The notes under the pieces: generated by a model
What the model was told of the DNA's origin: nothing
Databases searched by the model: none
What the model saw: the letters and a program-made list of their open reading frames with translations, nothing else
Shown: positions 9,214 to 16,979 of the stretch, piece after piece
Numbering within the stretch: position 1 is the stretch's first letter
Layout: each line of letters begins with the position of its first letter
Made by a program: the position numbers and the translations under genes
Origin: CAWIMX01 sp963792785
GTDB taxonomy: Bacteria; Acidobacteriota; Vicinamibacteria; Vicinamibacterales; CAVVIG01
Assembly (NCBI GenBank): GCA_963792785.1
Contig: CAWBXO010000001.1
Coordinates: 930,001 to 994,000 of the forward strand
Direction of reading: 5' to 3'
DNA: 64,000 bases

Positions 9214-10353
9214 CTATTTCAGGATTTCGGCGGCGATGATCATTCGCTGGACTTCCGACGTGCCCTGGTAGATTTCCGTGGCGCGCACGTCGCGGAACAG
9301 CCGCTCGGCCAGCGATCCGCGGCGGTAGCCGGCCGAGGCGAGAATCTGCATGGCCTTATCGGCCGCCTTGTGGGCGGCCTCCGACGCGGCGAGCTTCGCC
9401 ATGGACGAGGCCAGCCGGTCCTCGGCGTGCGGGTCGCGCTCGGCCGCGGCCTTCCAGGTGAGCAGGCGCGCCGCCTCGAGGTCGGTGGCGGCGTCGGCGA
9501 TCATCCACTGAATCGCCTCGAAGTCGCCGATCGGCCGGCCGAACGCCTCGCGCGTCTTCGCGTGCGCGATCGCCTCGGCCAGCGCGGCCGCGCCGATCCC
9601 GAGCGCCTGGGCCGCAATCGCGATTCGCCCACCCGCCACGGCCCACATCGCGAGCCGGAATCCCTGATCCACCGACCCCAGGACGGCCTCGTCTTCCACC
9701 TTGAGATCCAGATCGAGGTCCATGCAGCCCAGTCCGCGCACGCCGAGCGATTCGTCGCGGCGGCGGCGCGTGATGCCCGGCGTGTTCATCGGGACGAGAA
9801 ACGCCGTGATGCCCTGGCCGCGCAGGCCCTGCCGCGTCGCCGCGAACACGATGGCGACCGCCGCGGCTTCGGCGTTCGCCACCCAGACCTTCCGCCCGGT
9901 GATCCGGTAGCCGCCGCCCGGCTCCTGGACCGCGCGCGTCTTCTGGTTCGCCGCGTCGGTGCCCGCGTCCGGCTCCGACAGCGCGAACGCGCCCACGGCC
10001 TTCCCGGTCGCGAGCGGCCGCAGCCAGCGCTCCCGCTGGGGCCCACGCCCCGCGTGCGCGATCAGCTCGGCGACGAGGGACGTCGTGACCGAGATCGACA
10101 CCGCCACCGTGGCGCTCGCGCGCGCGATGGCCTCCATGGCGAGCGCGTAGCTCAGGTAATCGCGCCCGGCGCCGCCCCACTCGACCGGCAGGGTCATGCC
10201 GCAGAAGCCGTGCGCGGCGGCCGACTCGATCACGTCGAGGGGAAATTCGTTGGACGTGTCGATCGCCGCCGCCCACGGCTCGACGACGCCGCGCGCGAAG
10301 GCGTCCGCGGCCGCCTGAAACTCGCGCTGCGCCGGCGTCAGCTCGATCCGCAT
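9214..10353 (-). CDS. Acyl-CoA dehydrogenase
   Basis: This 379-residue flavoenzyme introduces an alpha-beta double bond in acyl-CoA thioesters and passes electrons to electron-transfer flavoprotein. Family blocks are present: the FAD-binding FALSEPDAGTDAANQKT, the substrate/FAD segment YRITGRKVWVANAEAA and the C-terminal EIYQGTSEVQRMIIAAE, which holds the usual catalytic-base neighbourhood. The length is standard for short- to medium-chain enzymes. The stop-to-start gap to the upstream HIT gene is 1 bp, so they are probably co-transcribed. With the B12 mutase and glutamate dehydrogenase nearby, a role in branched-chain amino acid or fatty acid breakdown is plausible. The exact substrate is not visible. 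Confidence 0.94.
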   Translation of the reverse strand: MRIELTPAQREFQAAADAFARGVVEPWAAAIDTSNEFPLDVIESAAAHGFCGMTLPVEWGGAGRDYLSYALAMEAIARASATVAVSISVTTSLVAELIAHAGRGPQRERWLRPLATGKAVGAFALSEPDAGTDAANQKTRAVQEPGGGYRITGRKVWVANAEAAAVAIVFAATRQGLRGQGITAFLVPMNTPGITRRRRDESLGVRGLGCMDLDLDLKVEDEAVLGSVDQGFRLAMWAVAGGRIAIAAQALGIGAAALAEAIAHAKTREAFGRPIGDFEAIQWMIADAATDLEAARLLTWKAAAERDPHAEDRLASSMAKLAASEAAHKAADKAMQILASAGYRRGSLAERLFRDVRATEIYQGTSEVQRMIIAAEILK

Positions 10354-10354
10354 G

Positions 10355-10852
10355 TCAGCTCCGACCGAGCTTCTCGAAAATCGGCGCGAGCCGCGTCGCC
10401 GTGGCGTCCAGGGCCTCGGGCAGGACGCGCGTCTCGCCGACGGCGGTCATGAAGTTGGTGTCGCCGCTCCACCGCGGCACGACGTGCACGTGCAGGTGCT
10501 CGGCGATCCCGGCGCCGGCGGCGCGGCCCAGGTTGATCCCCACGTTCACGCCCTCGGCGTGGTACGCCTCGTCGAGCGCCATCTCGGCGCGCCGCGCGAG
10601 CTCCATCAGCTCGGCGCGCTCCTCGGCGGTGGTCGCGGCGAGCGTCGCCACGTGGCGGCGCGGCACGACCATCAGGTGTCCGTTGTTGTAGGGGTAGCGG
10701 TTGAGGATGACGAACGCGACCCGCCCGCGGGCGACCACGAGCGGATCGTCTGGAGAATCGCCGGCGCCGGCCGCGCAGAAGATGCAGCCGCTGCCGCCCT
10801 TAACCGTGGCCGTCACGTAGGCGAGCCTCCACGGGGACCACAGGCGCTCCAC
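10355..10852 (-). CDS. HIT family nucleotide hydrolase/transferase
   Basis: This 165-residue histidine-triad protein carries the active-site motif HLHVHVVPRW near residue 120 and the upstream block YPYNNGHLMVVPRRHVATL. The N-terminus (ERLWSPWRLAYV) and IFC-type Cys pair resemble the branch that includes AP4A phosphorylase-like bacterial HIT proteins. The start is a GTG at 10852, 3 bp after the IHF gene stop. It probably hydrolyses or phosphorolyses dinucleoside polyphosphates or AMP conjugates; the substrate is inferred from the family only. Confidence 0.92.
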   Translation of the reverse strand: MERLWSPWRLAYVTATVKGGSGCIFCAAGAGDSPDDPLVVARGRVAFVILNRYPYNNGHLMVVPRRHVATLAATTAEERAELMELARRAEMALDEAYHAEGVNVGINLGRAAGAGIAEHLHVHVVPRWSGDTNFMTAVGETRVLPEALDATATRLAPIFEKLGRS

Positions 10853-10855
10853 GGC

Positions 10856-11197
10856 CTAGACGGCCATGGCGTCGCTCGGCGGCGCCGTCTCGTCGGGGGC
10901 GCCTCCGTCGCGGTTGATCAGCTCCTTCAGTTCCTTGCCGGGCTTGAAGTACGGCACCTTCTTCGGCGGCACGTCGACCTTGTCGCCGGTCTTCGGGTTG
11001 CGGCCCTTGCGGGGCTCGCGCTTGCGAAGGCGGAAGCTGCCGAAGCCGCGGAGCTCGATCTTCTCCCCGCGGTGCAGCGCGTCGATGATGCTGCGGAACA
11101 CGGTGTCGACGATGACCTCGGAGTGCTTCTTCGTGAGGTCCGACACCCGCGACACTTCCTCGACCAGCTCCGCCTTCGTCATGCTGCCGCCAGTCAT
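10856..11197 (-). CDS. HU/IHF-type DNA-bending protein (IHF-beta-like)
   Basis: This 113-residue histone-like protein bends DNA and organises the nucleoid. Family residues include the N-terminal helix TKAELVEEVSRVSDLTKK, the IELRGFGSFRLRKREPRKGRNPKTG arm region (the Pro-containing beta-ribbon tip that intercalates) and VPYFKPGKELKELIN. A GAGGA sequence lies about 9 bp before the ATG at 11197, which favours that start (MTGGSMTK) over the internal ATG at 11182. The last ~17 residues form a non-conserved tail. It follows rpsA by 9 bp, as in the widespread rpsA-ihfB arrangement, which supports IHF-beta identity. Confidence 0.9.
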   Translation of the reverse strand: MTGGSMTKAELVEEVSRVSDLTKKHSEVIVDTVFRSIIDALHRGEKIELRGFGSFRLRKREPRKGRNPKTGDKVDVPPKKVPYFKPGKELKELINRDGGAPDETAPPSDAMAV

Positions 11198-11206
11198 GCT
11201 TGTTCC

Positions 11207-12961
11207 TCAGCGGTTCTTGAAGTGGTCCCCCAGCGTCGCGTCGCCCGTGCCGGCGTTCTGCTGGTACTGCTCCCAGTCGGTGCGGACCTCGTCCGATTTG
11301 AGCGCGCGAATCGACAGGCCGATCTTCCGCTCCTCGGGCGCCAGCTTGATGATCTTCATCGGGTAGGTCTCGCCCACCTGGAGATCGATCTTCTCCTGGC
11401 CCTGCGTGTCGTCGAACTCCGAGACGTGAATCAGGCCCTCGATGCCCTCGTCGAGCTCGACGAACGCGCCGAAGGTCGTCATCCGCACGACCTTGCCCTC
11501 GATCGTGCTGCCGACGTGGTGCCGCGTGAAGAAGTCGTCCCAGATGTCGGTGGCGAGCTGCTTCAGCCCGAGCGACAGGCGCTGGTTCTCGGCGTCGATG
11601 TTGAGCACCATCGCCTCGACCACGTCGCCCTTCTTCAGCACCTCCGAGGGGTGCTTCACGCGCTTGCTCCACGACATGTCGGAGATGTGGATGAGGCCGT
11701 CGATGTCCTCCTCGACCTCGACGAACGCGCCGAACTCGGTCAGGTTGCGCACCTTCCCCGTGATCTTGGCGCCCACCGGGTACTTGTCGGCGAGGTCGTG
11801 CCAGGGGTTCGTCTCGACCTGCTTGAGGCCGAGCGAGATCCGCCGCGCCGTCGGGTCCACGCCGAGCACCATCGCCTCGACCGTGTCGCCGACGTTCAGG
11901 ATCTTCGACGGGTGCTTGACGCGCTTGCTCCACGACATCTCGCTGACGTGGATCAGGCCCTCGACGCCCGCCTCGAGCTCGATGAAGGCGCCGTAGTCGG
12001 TCAGGCTCACCACCTTGCCGCTCATGCGCGCGCCCACCGGGTAGCGCTCGGTCACGGCCGCCCAGGGATCGGTGATGAGCTGCTTGTGGCCGAGCGAGAC
12101 GCGCTCGGTCGCCGGGTCGTACTTGAGCACGATCACGTCGATCTCGTCGTTCACCTTGAAGAGCTCGGAGGGATGCCCCACGCGCCCCCACGACATGTCG
12201 GTGATGTGCAGCAGGCCGTCGATGCCGCCCAGGTCGATGAAGGCGCCGTAGTCGGTGATGTTCTTCACCACGCCGCGCAGCACCTTGCCCTCGGCCAGCG
12301 TCTCGAGCGTGTGCTTCTTCTTCTCGGCGTTCTCTTCCTCGAGCAGCGCCTTGCGCGAGAGCACGATGTTGCCGCGCTTCTTGTTGACCTTGATCACGCG
12401 CATCCGCAGCTCCTGGCCGCGCAGCGCGTCGAGGTTGCGGACGGGACGGACGTCGATCTGGCTGCCCGGGAGGAACGCGCGCACGCCGATGTCCACGGCG
12501 AGCCCGCCCTTGATGCGCTCGATCACGCGGCCGATCACGACCTTGCGCTCGGCATAGGCCTTCTCGACCTCGTCCCAGATCTTCATCTTCTCGGCTTTTT
12601 CGCGCGAGAGGACCACGTAGCCTTCACGATCTTCGGTGCGCTCCAGCAGGACGTCGACGATGTCCCCCGCCTGGACCGTGACCTCGCCGGTCTCGTCCAG
12701 GAACTCGCTGACCGCGATCACACCTTCCGACTTGTAGCCGACGTCCACGACCACTTCGGCGGCCGTGACCTTGAGCACCGTGCCCTTGACCACCTCGCCT
12801 TCCGCGATGTTCCGGAAGCTGTTATCGTAGACACTCAGCAGCCGGGCGAACTCCTGCGGATCGAGCTGGTCGTCGTCGTCCCGCTTGAGGGCGATGATGC
12901 CGGCCGAACCGGCCGCGCGGGATGTCGGGGTGGGAATGCCCTCGTCTTCAACGTTCGTCAT
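11207..12961 (-). CDS. rpsA: 30S ribosomal protein S1
   Basis: This 584-residue protein is built of six S1 RNA-binding OB-fold repeats. The last four show the recurrent GAFIDLGGIDGLLHITDMSW, GAFIELEAGVEGLIHVSEMS and GAFVELDEGIEGLIHVSEFD patterns. S1 recruits structured or weakly SD-led mRNAs to the 30S subunit. A strong GAGGAGGA ribosome-binding site precedes the ATG at 12961. A promoter at 13110-13139 would give a leader of roughly 145 nt, room for the translational autoregulation known for S1. The internal Lys/Glu stretch ENAEKKKHTLETL between repeats 2 and 3 is normal for the family. Confidence 0.96.
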   Translation of the reverse strand: MTNVEDEGIPTPTSRAAGSAGIIALKRDDDDQLDPQEFARLLSVYDNSFRNIAEGEVVKGTVLKVTAAEVVVDVGYKSEGVIAVSEFLDETGEVTVQAGDIVDVLLERTEDREGYVVLSREKAEKMKIWDEVEKAYAERKVVIGRVIERIKGGLAVDIGVRAFLPGSQIDVRPVRNLDALRGQELRMRVIKVNKKRGNIVLSRKALLEEENAEKKKHTLETLAEGKVLRGVVKNITDYGAFIDLGGIDGLLHITDMSWGRVGHPSELFKVNDEIDVIVLKYDPATERVSLGHKQLITDPWAAVTERYPVGARMSGKVVSLTDYGAFIELEAGVEGLIHVSEMSWSKRVKHPSKILNVGDTVEAMVLGVDPTARRISLGLKQVETNPWHDLADKYPVGAKITGKVRNLTEFGAFVEVEEDIDGLIHISDMSWSKRVKHPSEVLKKGDVVEAMVLNIDAENQRLSLGLKQLATDIWDDFFTRHHVGSTIEGKVVRMTTFGAFVELDEGIEGLIHVSEFDDTQGQEKIDLQVGETYPMKIIKLAPEERKIGLSIRALKSDEVRTDWEQYQQNAGTGDATLGDHFKNR

Positions 12962-13109
12962 GCCTTACGCGTCCTCCTCGTCGATCGATGTAACGGCGAT
13001 TGGCCCATGGGGTGCGCTCGCCGCCGGCGCGCCGCGTGTTCAGCGCCGAGCCCGCGCTTGGGCCGAACGGCCCGTAGACAGGGGTTCGCTGAATTACGAT
13101 AAGCATCAG

Positions 13110-13139
13110 AGAGTACGCCACTTATCGGGAAACTGTCAA
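13110..13139 (-). promoter_or_regulatory. Sigma-70-type promoter for rpsA
   Basis: On the minus strand a perfect TTGACA (complement of 13134-13139) is followed after 18 bp by TACTCT (complement of 13110-13115). This predicts transcription into rpsA with a long 5' leader. On the plus strand TACGAT at 13095-13100 could be the -10 box of the divergent DUF6335 gene. Confidence 0.55.
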
Positions 13140-13158
13140 GGTAGGAAAGGACCCCGTC

Positions 13159-13764
13159 ATGGCCAAGCGTGCCAAGCGTAAGGTGACTCGCAAGTCCAGG
13201 CCCGGCCGGGGTGCCCGGAAGCGGCAGACAGCTCGACGGCCGGTCAAACGGCAGAGCAAGAAGCCGAAGAAGGCCGCTAAGGCATCTGCCAGAAAGAAAA
13301 AGCCCGCCCGCGCAACCGCGCGTAAGGCCGCAAAGCCCAGGACCCGAAGGCCGGCTCCACGGGCCAGAGGCTCCAAGAAGCCGCATCTGAACCGCGAGCG
13401 CCGGGTGCTCAGCGAGCCCGACCCGCTCTCCTCCCTCGACATGAACCGCTACGGCTCGGCCGCCCGCACCGGCCGCCATGAGCTCCAGCACAGCATCGAG
13501 GAGCACACCGGCATGACGCCCGCGATCACCGGCGGCGACGTGGACGCCGACTGGGAGAACGCCTACTTCAGCGGCGACGAAGCCCCCGGCGGCGACAACC
13601 CCACGCCCGACCAGGATCGCGTCGACGACATCGGCAAATCGATCGGCCTGCAGTACGCGGACAACGAAGAGCTGAAGGGCGACGAGAAGGTCGAGGCGCG
13701 CGACAAACACCGGTGGGAACTCGATCCCGCATCGTCGGATGACTATCGAGATAGATCGAAGTAA
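13159..13764 (+). CDS. DUF6335-like protein with a histone H1-like basic N-terminal tail
   Basis: This 201-residue protein has two unlike halves. Residues 1-75 are almost entirely Lys, Arg, Ala and Pro, like histone H1 tails or bacterial Hc1-type proteins, and should bind nucleic acid. Residues ~110-200 match what I recognise as DUF6335, with the GGDVDADWEN, GDNPTPDQDRVDDIG and RWELDPASSDDY blocks best known from cyanobacteria. A good SD (GGAAAGGA) precedes the ATG. The gene is alone on its strand between rpsA (divergent) and cmk (convergent) and ends in a repeat array. The function of DUF6335 is not known. A nucleoid or DNA-protection role is my inference from the tail. Confidence 0.8.
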   Translation: MAKRAKRKVTRKSRPGRGARKRQTARRPVKRQSKKPKKAAKASARKKKPARATARKAAKPRTRRPAPRARGSKKPHLNRERRVLSEPDPLSSLDMNRYGSAARTGRHELQHSIEEHTGMTPAITGGDVDADWENAYFSGDEAPGGDNPTPDQDRVDDIGKSIGLQYADNEELKGDEKVEARDKHRWELDPASSDDYRDRSK

Positions 13765-13982
13765 GAAAGGGGCTGGGAGCTGACGGCCTAGGGGGCTCGG
13801 AACTGACGCTGCAGGGGGCTGGGAGCTGACGCCTTAGGGGGCTGCGCTCTTGTAATGTAGAGGGCGCTCGCACTCACGCCGCCGTCGTAGGGCGGACCTT
13901 CAGGTCCGCCAGCCCCCTACTGCGTCAGTTCCCAGCCCCCTATAGCGTCAGTTCCCAGCCCCTTACAGCGTCAGTCCCCAGC
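13761..13982. repeat. Inverted array of GGGGGCTGGGAGCTGACG words between convergent genes
   Basis: Three to four copies of the word lie on the left (13771-13847). Complementary copies such as CGTCAGTTCCCAGCCCC lie on the right (13911-13982). The right arm runs into cmk and supplies its last codons and TGA stop. In the middle is the GGCGGACC palindrome (13891-13910). The layout suits a bidirectional terminator between convergent genes. Confidence 0.75.
13891..13910. repeat. Palindromic element GGCGGACCT-TC-AGGTCCGCC
   Basis: This is a perfect 9-bp inverted repeat with a 2-nt centre. Close relatives occur at 35854-35873 and 41698-41717, so it looks like a small dispersed palindrome family. Confidence 0.6.
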
Positions 13983-14642
13983 ACTCTTCGCTCTCTTATC
14001 AATCACCGCCATCACATCTCGAACCACCTCGTCGACCGACTTCCCGGTGGTGTCGATGACGACCGCGTCGGGCGCGGCGTAGAGGGGCGACACCGTGCGG
14101 GTGCGGTCGCTCTCGTCGCGCGCGGTGAGGGCGCTGGCGACGGCTTCGAGCGTCTTCGCGCCGGTGTGCGCGGGGTCGGCGGCGCGGCGGCGCGCGCGTT
14201 CCTCGGGCGAGGCGTCGAGATACAGCTTCACATCGGCGGCGGGAAACACGACGGTCCCGATGTCGCGCCCTTCCATCACCACGCCCTCGCGGGCCGTGCC
14301 GTACTCGCGCTGGCGGTCGACGAGCACGGCGCGCACGCGCGGCAGGCGGGCCACGCCGGCCGCGGCCTTGTCGATCTCCGGCGTGCGGATGGCGCGCGTC
14401 ACGTCGGCCCCGTCAATCGTCACCGCGTCGGCCGTAATGTCGATCCGCGCGGCGCGCGCGAGCCGCTCGATGGCGTCCTCGTCGGTCAGCGCGAGGCCCT
14501 GCCGCAGCGCCTGCCAGCCGACGGCACGGTACATCGCGCCGCTGTCGACGTGGCGGTAGCCGAGCGCGACCGCGACCGCCCGCGCGACGGTGCCCTTCCC
14601 GGCGCCCGAGGGACCGTCGATGGCGATGATGAGGGGCTTCAT
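13971..14642 (-). CDS. cmk: Cytidylate kinase
   Basis: This 223-residue P-loop kinase phosphorylates CMP and dCMP. The Walker A motif is AIDGPSGAGKGTVARAVA at residues ~6-23. The CMP-binding block is HVDSGAMYRAVGWQAL, and GREGVVMEGRDIGTVVFPAADVKLYLDAS spans the NMP-binding and lid approach. The lid Arg cluster is PEERARRRAADP. The ATG at 14642 is the only start consistent with the P-loop position. The final residues (SAGD) and stop are contributed by the adjacent intergenic repeat array. cmk beside rpsA and ihf is a classic neighbourhood, although here a plus-strand gene intervenes. Confidence 0.96.
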   Translation of the reverse strand: MKPLIIAIDGPSGAGKGTVARAVAVALGYRHVDSGAMYRAVGWQALRQGLALTDEDAIERLARAARIDITADAVTIDGADVTRAIRTPEIDKAAAGVARLPRVRAVLVDRQREYGTAREGVVMEGRDIGTVVFPAADVKLYLDASPEERARRRAADPAHTGAKTLEAVASALTARDESDRTRTVSPLYAAPDAVVIDTTGKSVDEVVRDVMAVIDKRAKSAGD

Positions 14643-14686
14643 GAGGCAGGCTGGACGCGACCGGGCAGTGTAGCATGGTGACCGGC

Positions 14687-15475
14687 ATGGAACGGTTGCA
14701 GAAGATCCTCTCGCAGGCCGGCGTGGCGTCGCGGCGCGCGTCGGAACAGCTGATGCGCGACGGCCGCGTCAGCGTGAACGGCGCCACGGTCACCGAACTC
14801 GGCACGAAGGCCGACGCGGCGGGCGACGACATTCGCGTGGACGGCCGGCGCGTCAAGGTCGCGGCCGTGCATCGCTATCTCCTGCTGAACAAGCCGCGCG
14901 GGTACATGTCCACGCGATCGGATCCGGAGCGCCGGCCCACGGTCATCGACCTGCTCCAGGGCGTGCGCGAGTACGTCTACCCCGTCGGCCGGCTGGATTT
15001 CGACTCGGAGGGCCTGCTGATCCTGACCAACGACGGCGACCTGGCCGCGCGGCTCACGCACCCGCGCCACGGCGTGCCGCGCGTCTACGAGGCGCGCGTC
15101 GCCGGCATCCCCGACGCGCACGACCTCGATCGTCTCCACCGCGGCGTGACGATCGACGGGCGCCGCACCCATCTCGCCGAGGTGGCGATCAAGCACGGCC
15201 GCCCGCGCGGCGGGAGCGGCGCGGTGCTGGTGATCACGATCCGGGAAGGCCGCAACCGGCAGGTGCGGAAGATGTGCCAGACGATCGGCCATCCGGTGGA
15301 CGTCCTGCGCCGCGTCGCCATCGGCCCGATCCGCGACGACCGTCTGAAGCCCGGCCAGTGGCGCGAGCTGACCGAGCCCGAGATCCGTAAGCTGCGTGCC
15401 GCCGCATCGAATACCACCACGAGCAAGGCAACCCCGAAGGCCCGAAGGCCCGAAGAAAGAACTCGACGATCCTAG
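14687..15475 (+). CDS. rluB: 23S rRNA pseudouridine synthase (RluB/RsuA family)
   Basis: This enzyme isomerises uridine to pseudouridine in ribosomal RNA. The N-terminal S4 domain (MERLQKILSQAGVASRRASE) is followed by the RsuA-type catalytic domain. Its signature VGRLDFDSEGLLILTNDGDLA contains the catalytic Asp. REGRNRQVRKMCQTIGHPV lies in the C-terminal half. I chose ATG 14687 because RluB proteins normally begin exactly there; an in-frame ATG at 14675 would add four residues. The last ~15 residues, rich in Thr, Lys and Arg, are encoded by the intergenic repeat array, so the C-terminal tail is probably not conserved. Confidence 0.94.
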   Translation: MERLQKILSQAGVASRRASEQLMRDGRVSVNGATVTELGTKADAAGDDIRVDGRRVKVAAVHRYLLLNKPRGYMSTRSDPERRPTVIDLLQGVREYVYPVGRLDFDSEGLLILTNDGDLAARLTHPRHGVPRVYEARVAGIPDAHDLDRLHRGVTIDGRRTHLAEVAIKHGRPRGGSGAVLVITIREGRNRQVRKMCQTIGHPVDVLRRVAIGPIRDDRLKPGQWRELTEPEIRKLRAAASNTTTSKATPKARRPEERTRRS

Positions 15476-15511
15476 ATCCAGGAATTCCGTCTTCGGGTCT
15501 TCGGGGCTTCG
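15432..15511. repeat. Inverted array of CCCGAAGG words between convergent genes
   Basis: The left arm (15432-15455) repeats CCCGAAGG. The right arm (15491-15511) is complementary (CTTCGGGTCTTCGGGGCTTCG minus one base at the end). The left arm lies inside the end of rluB. The hairpin would sit between the convergent rluB and scpB genes. Confidence 0.65.
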
Positions 15512-15526
15512 TGTTGCATTTCGTGA

Positions 15527-16198
15527 TCAGTGCACCGATTCCGGCGGGTCTTCGTCGTCGAAGTCGTCGTCATCGTCCTCGTCGTCCTCGGGCTCGACGA
15601 GGGGCAGTTCGTCCTCGGCCGGCGCCTGCTCGATGAGGAGCGGGTGATCGAGGCCAAGCGCCTCGGCCATGTCCTCGACCTTCGGCAGGTCGGCCAGGTC
15701 GTTCAGACCGAAGCGGATCAGGAAGTCGCGGGTCGTGCCGTAGAGGAACGGCCGGCCCACGACGTTCTTGCGGCCGACGATCTTGATCAGGTGCCGCTCG
15801 AGGAGCGTGTTGAGGACGCCCGACGTGTTGACGCCGCGGATCTCCCCCACTTCCAGCGCCGTGACCGGCTGCTTGTAGGCGATCACGGCGAGCGTCTCGA
15901 GCGACTGCACGCTCAGGCGCTGCGTCGAGCGCTCGTGGAACAGCCGGCGCACCCACTCGTGCAGGTCGGGCCGCGTCATGATCTGGTAGCCGCCGGCCAC
16001 GTCGACGAGCTGGAGTCCGCCGGGCCGGTCGTAGTCGGCCTTCAGCTCGACGATCGCCGCCTCGATGTCTTCCTTCGACTCGCCCTCGACGAGCTTGCAG
16101 ATGGCTTTGAGCGTGAGGGGCTCGGGTGAGGCGAAGATGAGCGCCTCGATCACGGCCTTGAGCGACGTATCAACCACGGTGCGACTCCGGATCCCCAA
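15527..16198 (-). CDS. scpB: Segregation and condensation protein B
   Basis: This is the winged-helix subunit of the SMC-ScpA-ScpB condensin that compacts and segregates chromosomes. Conserved blocks are LKAVIEALIFASPEPLT at the N-terminus, TRPDLHEWVRRLF, LSVQSLETLAVIAYKQPVT and the GVNTSGVLNTLLERHLIKIVGRKNVVGRPFLYGTT wing. The C-terminus is a strongly acidic tail (EDDEDDDDDFDDED). The ATG at 16198 overlaps scpA by 29 bp. A GTG at 16177, nearer the scpA stop, would give a start (VVDTSLKAV) more typical of the family, so the true start is uncertain by seven codons. Confidence 0.95.
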   Translation of the reverse strand: MGIRSRTVVDTSLKAVIEALIFASPEPLTLKAICKLVEGESKEDIEAAIVELKADYDRPGGLQLVDVAGGYQIMTRPDLHEWVRRLFHERSTQRLSVQSLETLAVIAYKQPVTALEVGEIRGVNTSGVLNTLLERHLIKIVGRKNVVGRPFLYGTTRDFLIRFGLNDLADLPKVEDMAEALGLDHPLLIEQAPAEDELPLVEPEDDEDDDDDFDDEDPPESVH

Positions 16199-16979
16199 TC
16201 GGGTGCGGCGCGTCGGTCGGGCGCGGCCGCTTGTAGACGCGAATCGGGCCGAACGAGCCCGACTGAAACACGCGCACGAGCTTCAGGCGGATCATCTCGA
16301 GCAGCGCCAGGAACGTCACGATGAGCATGCTCCGCCCGGCCGCGTCGGCGAACAGCTCCTCGAAGCCGCACGCCTCGGTCTCGGACAGGCGGTCGAGCAG
16401 CTGATCGATGCGGGCCTCGACCGACAGCTGCTCGGGCGGCAGCAGCACCCTCGGCCGGTGCTTCGCGCGCTCGACGACCGCCTGGAAGGCCGAGAGGAGG
16501 CTGAACAGATCGACCTCGAGCTCCGGCTCGTACGAGTCGCCGGCGATGTCGGCCACGCGCTCGTCCGGGCGCAGCCACTGCGCCGACCGCACCTGCTCGC
16601 GCTCGTGCAGCAGCCCGGCCGCCGCCTTGTACTTCCGGTGCTCGAGCAGCCGACGGACCAGCGCGTCGCGCGGGTCCTCCCCGGGCTCCCCGTCCTCGCC
16701 CGCCGCGGTCTCGGGCCGCGGCAGCAGCATCTTCGACTTGATGTGGATGAGCGTGGCGGCCATCACGATGAACTCCCCCGCCACGTCGAGGTTCATCTCC
16801 TGCATCAGCTGAATCGTGTCGAGGTACTGCTGCGTGATGACCGCGATCGGAATGTCGTGGACGTTCACCTCGCTCTTGCGAATGAGGTGCAGCAGCAGAT
16901 CGAGCGGCCCGTCGAAGTGCTCGAGGTGGACCGGAAACGCATCGAGCGCCGATTCGAAGTCCGACGCGTGATCGGTCAT
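16170..16979 (-). CDS. scpA: Segregation and condensation protein A
   Basis: This 269-residue kleisin subunit bridges SMC heads and ScpB. The N-terminal signature is FDGPLDLLLHLIRKSEVNVHDIPIAVITQQYL, followed by the AGEFIVMAATLIHIKSKMLLP helix. The C-terminal winged helix includes SMLIVTFLALLEMIRLKLV. The ATG overlaps the trpS stop (ATGA at 16976-16979) and the gene overlaps scpB, so trpS-scpA-scpB are translationally coupled. A charged linker (TAAGEDGEPGEDPRD) separates the domains. Confidence 0.95.
   Translation of the reverse strand: MTDHASDFESALDAFPVHLEHFDGPLDLLLHLIRKSEVNVHDIPIAVITQQYLDTIQLMQEMNLDVAGEFIVMAATLIHIKSKMLLPRPETAAGEDGEPGEDPRDALVRRLLEHRKYKAAAGLLHEREQVRSAQWLRPDERVADIAGDSYEPELEVDLFSLLSAFQAVVERAKHRPRVLLPPEQLSVEARIDQLLDRLSETEACGFEELFADAAGRSMLIVTFLALLEMIRLKLVRVFQSGSFGPIRVYKRPRPTDAPHPIGDPESHRG

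Noticed and set aside
7357..10452. Long plus-strand open frame (about 1000 codons) opposite the VWFA, acyl-CoA dehydrogenase and HIT genes
   Set aside because: It is a GC-driven shadow of real genes; the translation is Arg/Gly/His-rich and has no domain.
10352..13102. Long plus-strand open frame opposite HIT, IHF and rpsA
   Set aside because: Antisense shadow of three well-conserved genes.
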